A stretch of DNA of 5,473 bases from CAKZQX01 sp034435975 (GTDB taxonomy: Bacteria; Chloroflexota; Chloroflexia; Chloroflexales; Chloroflexaceae), in the NCBI GenBank assembly GCA_034435975.1, contig DAOTWD010000036.1, forward strand, positions 1 through 5,473. Direction: 5' to 3'. The number at the start of each line of letters is the position of its first letter. Positions within the stretch are counted from its first letter, which is position 1. Positions 4,967 to 5,473 of the stretch are shown one piece after another. The translations under genes were made by a program, and so were the position numbers. Below the pieces are notes generated by a model. The model ran no database searches. It was not told where the DNA came from and worked only from the letters and a program-made list of their open reading frames with translations.

Positions 4967-5383
4967 CTACGTTGATTGAACCGTACGTAGGCGGGCCAGA
5001 ACGATGGTTTTGACCAGCGCCAGAATCACCAGCCCGTATTGCATGATCTGGTTCTCAACTAGCCACAGCGCCGCACTCCCCAGCATCAGCCATACCAGCA
5101 CCAGGGTGGTCACCTTCGTCCGCAGGGTCAGACCCCGTTTTGCCTGCCAGGTTGTAATGACCGGGCCAAGCATGGGACTGCTAACTAGCCAGTGATGCAT
5201 GCGCGGCGAACTGCGCATATAACATCCTGTGGCCAGCAAGACAAATGGAGTAGTCGGCACGAGCGGAAGAAAAATGCCGAAGACGCCAAGGCCCAGTGCG
5301 AGCGGCCCGATTCCCCAGAGCAACCAGCACACAACCCATGAACGATGCACGGTTCCCATTTCAGAATACTCTTCGTGCAACAT
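4967..5383 (-). CDS. DUF454 (YbaN-like) inner-membrane protein, 138 aa
   Basis: The family signature is clear. A hydrophobic helix (VVCWLLWGIGPLALGLGVFG, from ~17) runs into LPLVPTTPF (~39-47), followed by a second hydrophobic stretch, then SSPRMHHWL (~58-66) and a GP-x-ITTW segment. Two further hydrophobic helices follow at about 91-110 and 114-130. Length is normal for the family, whose members are small inner-membrane proteins of no settled biochemical function. ATG 5383 is preceded directly by an in-frame GTG (5386). A GAGG motif at 5397-5400 lies 10 nt before the GTG and 13 nt before the ATG, so either may be used. The gene is followed 11 nt later by a 48-residue ORF and has its own candidate promoter. 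Nothing in its sequence suggests a role in peptide export. Confidence 0.85.
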   Translation of the reverse strand: MLHEEYSEMGTVHRSWVVCWLLWGIGPLALGLGVFGIFLPLVPTTPFVLLATGCYMRSSPRMHHWLVSSPMLGPVITTWQAKRGLTLRTKVTTLVLVWLMLGSAALWLVENQIMQYGLVILALVKTIVLARLRTVQST

Positions 5384-5419
5384 CACGTATATCTGTCCTC
5401 ATTTTATGACTGTGTCTAC

Positions 5420-5449
5420 ATCATAGCAGCATGGAGTGTAAAGTGCCAG
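5420..5449 (-). promoter_or_regulatory. Candidate promoter of the DUF454 gene
   Basis: The minus strand reads CTGGCA (5449-5444), an 18-bp spacer ending in TGC, then TATGAT (5425-5420). This is an extended -10 with a four-of-six -35. The predicted start near 5413 leaves a short leader before the gene. Confidence 0.4.
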
Positions 5450-5473
5450 AGTATGTCCTGGTAATAGTGCGTA

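Noticed and set aside
5446..5473. CAGGAC-ATAC sequence near the right edge resembling the end of the fold-back element
   Set aside because: Only about ten bases are partly shared with the 17-bp inverted repeat and no matching second end is visible.

Overview
The window carries one end of a RiPP (ribosomally made, post-translationally modified peptide) biosynthetic locus and a small accessory region beside it. G+C is close to balanced. The gene families, meaning fused TOMM cyclodehydratases, a receiver-like/Crp regulator and a DUF454 membrane protein, would fit a Chloroflexota-like bacterium. That placement is a low-confidence inference, because no rRNA or housekeeping marker is present.

Left block (1-3257, minus strand) is a likely operon. 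It starts with a 67-residue precursor-like peptide (3257-3054) made of a short leader and two 28-residue tandem repeats. Next comes a ~775-residue fused cyclodehydratase (2874-547), with an E1/RRE-like half joined to a YcaO half. Last is the N-terminal 170 residues of a second, paralogous enzyme (512 to the window edge). A 121-bp fold-back element with perfect 17-bp terminal inverted repeats and a TTA duplication (2930-3056) sits between precursor and first enzyme. Its duplicated trinucleotide is the precursor's stop codon.

The divergent intergenic region (3258-3564) is rich in control signals. It holds a strong Shine-Dalgarno and leader hairpin for the precursor, an extended -10 (TGCTATACT on the minus strand), and a Crp-type palindrome (GTTGTG-N8-CACAAC) centred at a predicted -41.5, the classical class II activator position. 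It also holds a separate TTGACA/TACATT promoter reading right, whose -10 is overlapped by a different 9-bp inverted repeat.

The rightward gene (3565-4539) encodes a Crp/FNR-type regulator with a receiver-like N-terminus lacking the phosphorylation residues. It is the obvious candidate to bind the palindrome and switch on the peptide operon.

Right block (4540-5473): 4540-4808 has no intact gene and contains decayed coding sequence on the minus strand, including a PDZ-like fragment. A 48-residue ORF (4955-4809) and a DUF454/YbaN-like inner-membrane protein (5383-4967) lie in tandem on the minus strand with their own candidate promoter. Nothing links them functionally to the peptide system.

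The main novelty candidate is the peptide system itself. A cysteine-free, histidine-rich, two-repeat precursor is paired with two tandem fused cyclodehydratases. The fully visible one has lost most expected zinc, ATP-site and C-terminal proline-motif residues, which suggests a non-catalytic partner or an altered reaction.
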